Shown here: piece after piece, positions 60,707 to 64,000 of the stretch
How the letters are laid out: the number at the start of each line of letters is the position of its first letter
How positions within the stretch are numbered: the first letter of the stretch is position 1
Assembly: GCA_902562645.1 (NCBI GenBank)
Contig: CACETY010000004.1
Location: 1-64,000, forward strand
DNA from: an uncultured Pelagibacteraceae bacterium
Lineage (GTDB): Bacteria; Pseudomonadota; Alphaproteobacteria; Pelagibacterales; Pelagibacteraceae
DNA length: 64,000 bases
Direction: 5' to 3'
Program-made: the position numbers and the translations under genes
Notes under the pieces: generated by a model
The model's input: only the letters and a program-made list of their open reading frames with translations
What the model was told of the DNA's origin: nothing
The model's database searches: none

Positions 60707-61918
60707 ATGAAAATAATTGTATTAAAATTTGGAGGTACTTCAGTTGGTACAACTGATAGAATTAAAAAAGTTGCAAAGATTATTGCTAAATATAAAAAAA
60801 AATACCATGTAATTGTACTTTCTTCTGCAATGAGTGGTGTGACAAATAATTTAATTAATTTATCCAAAAAAATTAGCAAAAATTTTTCAGACTCAGAATA
60901 TGATGTTTTAGTTTCATCGGGAGAACAAATGTCCTGTGCACTAATTTCAGGAGAGTTGATAAACCAAGGATTCAATTCTAGATCTTGGATATCGTGGCAA
61001 ATCCCTATCAATACAGAGGGAAAATACAAATTTTCAAGAATTAATAAGATTAATAAAAGTAAAATCTTAAGTTATTTAAAACAAGGAGGGATCCCAATAA
61101 TCACAGGATTTCAAGGCATTAACAATAAAAATAGAATAACTACTATTGGTAGGGGTGGTACAGATGCAAGCGCTATAATGTTTGCTACGTTTTTTAATGC
61201 TGAAAAATGTGTAATATATACAGATGTGGATGGTGTTTATTCTACAGATCCAAATAAACTTAAATCAGCTAAAAAAATAAAAGTTATTTCATATGAGGAA
61301 ATGCTAGAAATGGCCTCTCTTGGAGCAAAAGTTATGCAACCTCACTCAATTCAAGATGCAAGATTAAATAGGGTAGATGTAGAGGTTAGATCTTCTTTTA
61401 CAGATAATGAGGGCACTCTAATAACAAAAAAAAAAAATATAATAAATAGTAAGATTATAACCGGTATTTCAAATACAACTAATGATGCTAAAGTTACTCT
61501 ATTAGGTGTAAGAGATAAGCCTGGTATTGCAGCATCAATTTTTAAACCGCTATCTGAAAATTCTATAAATGTAGATATGGTAGTACAGAATATTTCTGCT
61601 AATGGAAAAGAAACTGATTTAACTTTCACAATAAAATCAGAAGATCTTACCAAAACAAAAAAAATTATTTTGCAAAATAAAAAAATAAATTTTAGAGATT
61701 TGATATTTGACAAGAATGTTTCAAAAGTATCAATAATTGGAGTAGGAATGGTTACTACTCCTGGAGTTACTTATAGAATGTTCCAGTCACTTGCAAAGCA
61801 AAAAATAAATATTCAAGTAATATCTACCTCAGAAATAAAAATTTCTGTGTTGATAAATAAAAAGAATGTACGAAAAGCTATATCTGCTCTTCACAAAGAA
61901 TTTAAATTAAATAAATAA
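60707..61918 (+). CDS. lysC: Aspartate kinase
   Basis: VLKFGGTSVG, TTIGRGGTDASAIMFA, C-terminal tandem ACT domains. Confidence 0.95.
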   Translation: MKIIVLKFGGTSVGTTDRIKKVAKIIAKYKKKYHVIVLSSAMSGVTNNLINLSKKISKNFSDSEYDVLVSSGEQMSCALISGELINQGFNSRSWISWQIPINTEGKYKFSRINKINKSKILSYLKQGGIPIITGFQGINNKNRITTIGRGGTDASAIMFATFFNAEKCVIYTDVDGVYSTDPNKLKSAKKIKVISYEEMLEMASLGAKVMQPHSIQDARLNRVDVEVRSSFTDNEGTLITKKKNIINSKIITGISNTTNDAKVTLLGVRDKPGIAASIFKPLSENSINVDMVVQNISANGKETDLTFTIKSEDLTKTKKIILQNKKINFRDLIFDKNVSKVSIIGVGMVTTPGVTYRMFQSLAKQKINIQVISTSEIKISVLINKKNVRKAISALHKEFKLNK

Positions 61919-61921
61919 TCT

Positions 61922-63022
61922 ATGAATATTAGACCATTTAGGGAAATAAAAAGAAGAAAAACTAAAGAAATTAATGTTGGTCATGTTAAGGTTGGAGGAG
62001 ATAATCCAATTTCTGTTCAATCAATGACTAATACTTTAACTAAAGATGTTAAAGCAACTATAAAACAAATCGAACAAATTGAAGAAGCGGGAGCCGATAT
62101 TGTTAGAGTATCATGTCCAGACGAAGAATCAACGAAAGCTCTAAAAAATATTATTAGAAATACATCTCTACCAATAGTTGCCGATATACATTTTCATTAT
62201 AAAAGAGCAATAGAGGCAGCAGAAAGTGGAGCTGCTTGTCTTAGAATCAACCCTGGAAATATTGGAGATAAAAAAAAAATTAAGGAAGTAATTACTGCTG
62301 CAAAAAACAACAATTGTTCAATTAGAATTGGGGTTAATGCTGGATCTCTAGAAAAAGACTTATTAGAAAAATATAAAGAACCTTGTCCAGAAGCTCTAGT
62401 AGAGAGTGCATTAAGAAATATTAGTATTGTTGAAGACTTTGAATTTTATGAATTTAAAGTGAGTGTTAAATCATCTGATGTATTTTTGTCTATTGAAGCT
62501 TACAAACAACTTTCTAAAGTTACTGATTATCCACTACATCTAGGTATCACCGAGGCAGGAACATTTTTACCTGGTAGTATAAAATCTTCTATTGGCTTTG
62601 GATCGCTTCTTATGAGTGGTATTGGAGATACTGTGAGAGTTTCTTTGTCTGCTGATCCTGTAGAGGAGATAAAAGTTGGAAATGAAATACTTAAATCACT
62701 TAATTTACGAAACAGAGGTGTAAAAATTATTTCCTGTCCATCTTGTGCTAGACAAGCTTTCAATGTGATTGAAACTGTTAAAAAGTTAGAAGACAGACTA
62801 TCTCATATTAAAACTCCAATTTCTTTATCTATAATTGGGTGTGTAGTGAATGGACCTGGTGAGGCAGCACAAACAGATATAGGGATTACTGGGGGAGGAA
62901 AGGGCAATAACATGCTTTATTTAAATGGAGTTGAAAGTGAAAAAATATCTAGTGATGAGATGATTTCAAAGGTTGTACAATTGGTTGAAGAAAAAGCAGA
63001 AGAAATTGAAAAAGCAAAATAA
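61922..63022 (+). CDS. ispG: 4-hydroxy-3-methylbut-2-en-1-yl diphosphate synthase
   Basis: [46 protein letters not shown]. Confidence 0.96.
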   Translation: MNIRPFREIKRRKTKEINVGHVKVGGDNPISVQSMTNTLTKDVKATIKQIEQIEEAGADIVRVSCPDEESTKALKNIIRNTSLPIVADIHFHYKRAIEAAESGAACLRINPGNIGDKKKIKEVITAAKNNNCSIRIGVNAGSLEKDLLEKYKEPCPEALVESALRNISIVEDFEFYEFKVSVKSSDVFLSIEAYKQLSKVTDYPLHLGITEAGTFLPGSIKSSIGFGSLLMSGIGDTVRVSLSADPVEEIKVGNEILKSLNLRNRGVKIISCPSCARQAFNVIETVKKLEDRLSHIKTPISLSIIGCVVNGPGEAAQTDIGITGGGKGNNMLYLNGVESEKISSDEMISKVVQLVEEKAEEIEKAK

Positions 63023-64000
63023 TGTTACCTTTATCAAAAGTTCAAGACTTAATATCAAAGCATTCTAGATTAGAAAAAGAACTTTCATCTCAAGAAATTG
63101 ACAAAAAAACATTTGCTGAAAAGTCAAAGGAGTATTCAGACTTAAATGATATCATTAAAGAAGCTGTTTCATACTTTAATTTTCAAAAAAATAAAGAAGA
63201 ATTAGAAAAATTAATCAACGATAATAATTCTGACAATGATATGAAAGACTTAGCAATAAATGAATTGCATGAACTTGAAAAAAATAATGAAAATAATGAA
63301 AAAAAAATAAAATTATTTTTGTTACCAAAAGATGAAGCTGATACAAAAAATGCAATGATTGAAATTAGAGCTGGAACGGGAGGTTTAGAGGCAAGTTTAT
63401 TTGCCTCAGATCTGTTTAAGATGTACGAAAAAGTAAGTCACAAAAAAAAATGGTTATTAGAGGTAATATCAATTTCCAAAAGTGATGCTGGAGGACTTAA
63501 AGAAGTTATTGCATCTATAAAAGGTAAAAATATTTATTCTTCTTTAAAGTATGAAAGTGGTGTTCATCGAGTTCAAAGAGTTCCAGATACTGAAACACAA
63601 GGCAGGGTTCATACATCTGCTGCTACGGTTGCGGTTATGCCAGAGGCTGAAGAAGTGGATGTTAAAATTGAAGAAAGAGATTTAAGAATTGATGTATTTA
63701 GAAGTAGTGGTCCTGGAGGTCAAAGTGTAAATACAACAGATTCTGCTGTAAGGATTACCCATATTCCTACTGGTATAGTAGTTAGCCAACAAGATGAAAA
63801 ATCCCAAATAAGAAACAAAGAAAAAGGTTTAAAAATTCTTAGGTCAAGAATTTATGAACTAGAAAGACAAAAAAGAGATGAAGAAAGATCGAAAGACAGA
63901 AAAAGCAAAATTGGGACTGGAGATAGATCAGAGAGAATTAGAACATACAATTTTCCTCAAGGAAGAGTAACAGACCATAGAATTAATTTTACCTTACATA
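63022..64000 (+). CDS. prfA: Peptide chain release factor 1, truncated by window end
   Basis: Own translation: [21 protein letters not shown]...[20 protein letters not shown]...[25 protein letters not shown]...[22 protein letters not shown] (GGQ). Absent from ORF track because it runs off the end. Confidence 0.96.
   Translation, partial: MLPLSKVQDLISKHSRLEKELSSQEIDKKTFAEKSKEYSDLNDIIKEAVSYFNFQKNKEELEKLINDNNSDNDMKDLAINELHELEKNNENNEKKIKLFLLPKDEADTKNAMIEIRAGTGGLEASLFASDLFKMYEKVSHKKKWLLEVISISKSDAGGLKEVIASIKGKNIYSSLKYESGVHRVQRVPDTETQGRVHTSAATVAVMPEAEEVDVKIEERDLRIDVFRSSGPGGQSVNTTDSAVRITHIPTGIVVSQQDEKSQIRNKEKGLKILRSRIYELERQKRDEERSKDRKSKIGTGDRSERIRTYNFPQGRVTDHRINFTLH

Noticed and set aside
60685-61029. 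114-aa minus-strand ORF at lysC start
   Set aside because: Antisense to the lysC N-terminus; shadow ORF.
61351-61713. 120-aa minus-strand ORF in lysC
   Set aside because: Shadow ORF antisense to aspartate kinase, low-complexity Phe/Ile-rich.
1-64000. CRISPR arrays, IS elements, integrases or prophage
   Set aside because: No regularly spaced direct repeats, transposase/integrase-like proteins or terminal inverted repeats seen by reading; a tool search was not possible.

Overview
The window is an AT-rich, very gene-dense bacterial chromosome segment with short intergenic gaps and many overlapping or abutting genes. Gene content and order look alphaproteobacterial and SAR11/Pelagibacterales-like; this is inferred from protein recognition only. 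Most of it is core housekeeping: cobST-like, aroBK, def-fmt-truA, dapED, argB, yidC-yidD-rnpA-rpmH, dcd-murA-hisD-infA, hisSZG, trxA-folC-accD-trpABF-pyrF-ihfB-rpsA-cmk-aroA, lptB/lptC-kdsD, argDF, kdsB-pheA, ffs-dnaX-ybaB-recR, glcB, accA, secA, argJ, ubiG, lysC-ispG-prfA. RNA genes supported: tRNA-Thr(GGT), tRNA-Phe(GAA), tRNA-His(GTG) and an SRP (4.5S) RNA. No CRISPR array, transposon, integrase or prophage was seen. No clear-cut new defence or metabolic system was found. The best leads are: (i) a BolA / J-domain / CobS AAA+ / CobT VWA module; (ii) a nuclease cluster, rmuC / frame-split MGME1-like exonuclease / 40-aa sORF / ExoI-like; (iii) structural RNAs abutting start codons (tRNA-His|hisS, SRP RNA|dnaX); (iv) a tRNA-His with A73 and no encoded G-1 next to its synthetase; (v) long A-tracts at domain boundaries of dnaX and lysC where slippage in either direction gives truncated products; (vi) active-site motif deviations in FolC and ArgF; (vii) an adjacent SET-domain / HDAC-family pair; (viii) an uncharacterised secreted 584-aa protein.
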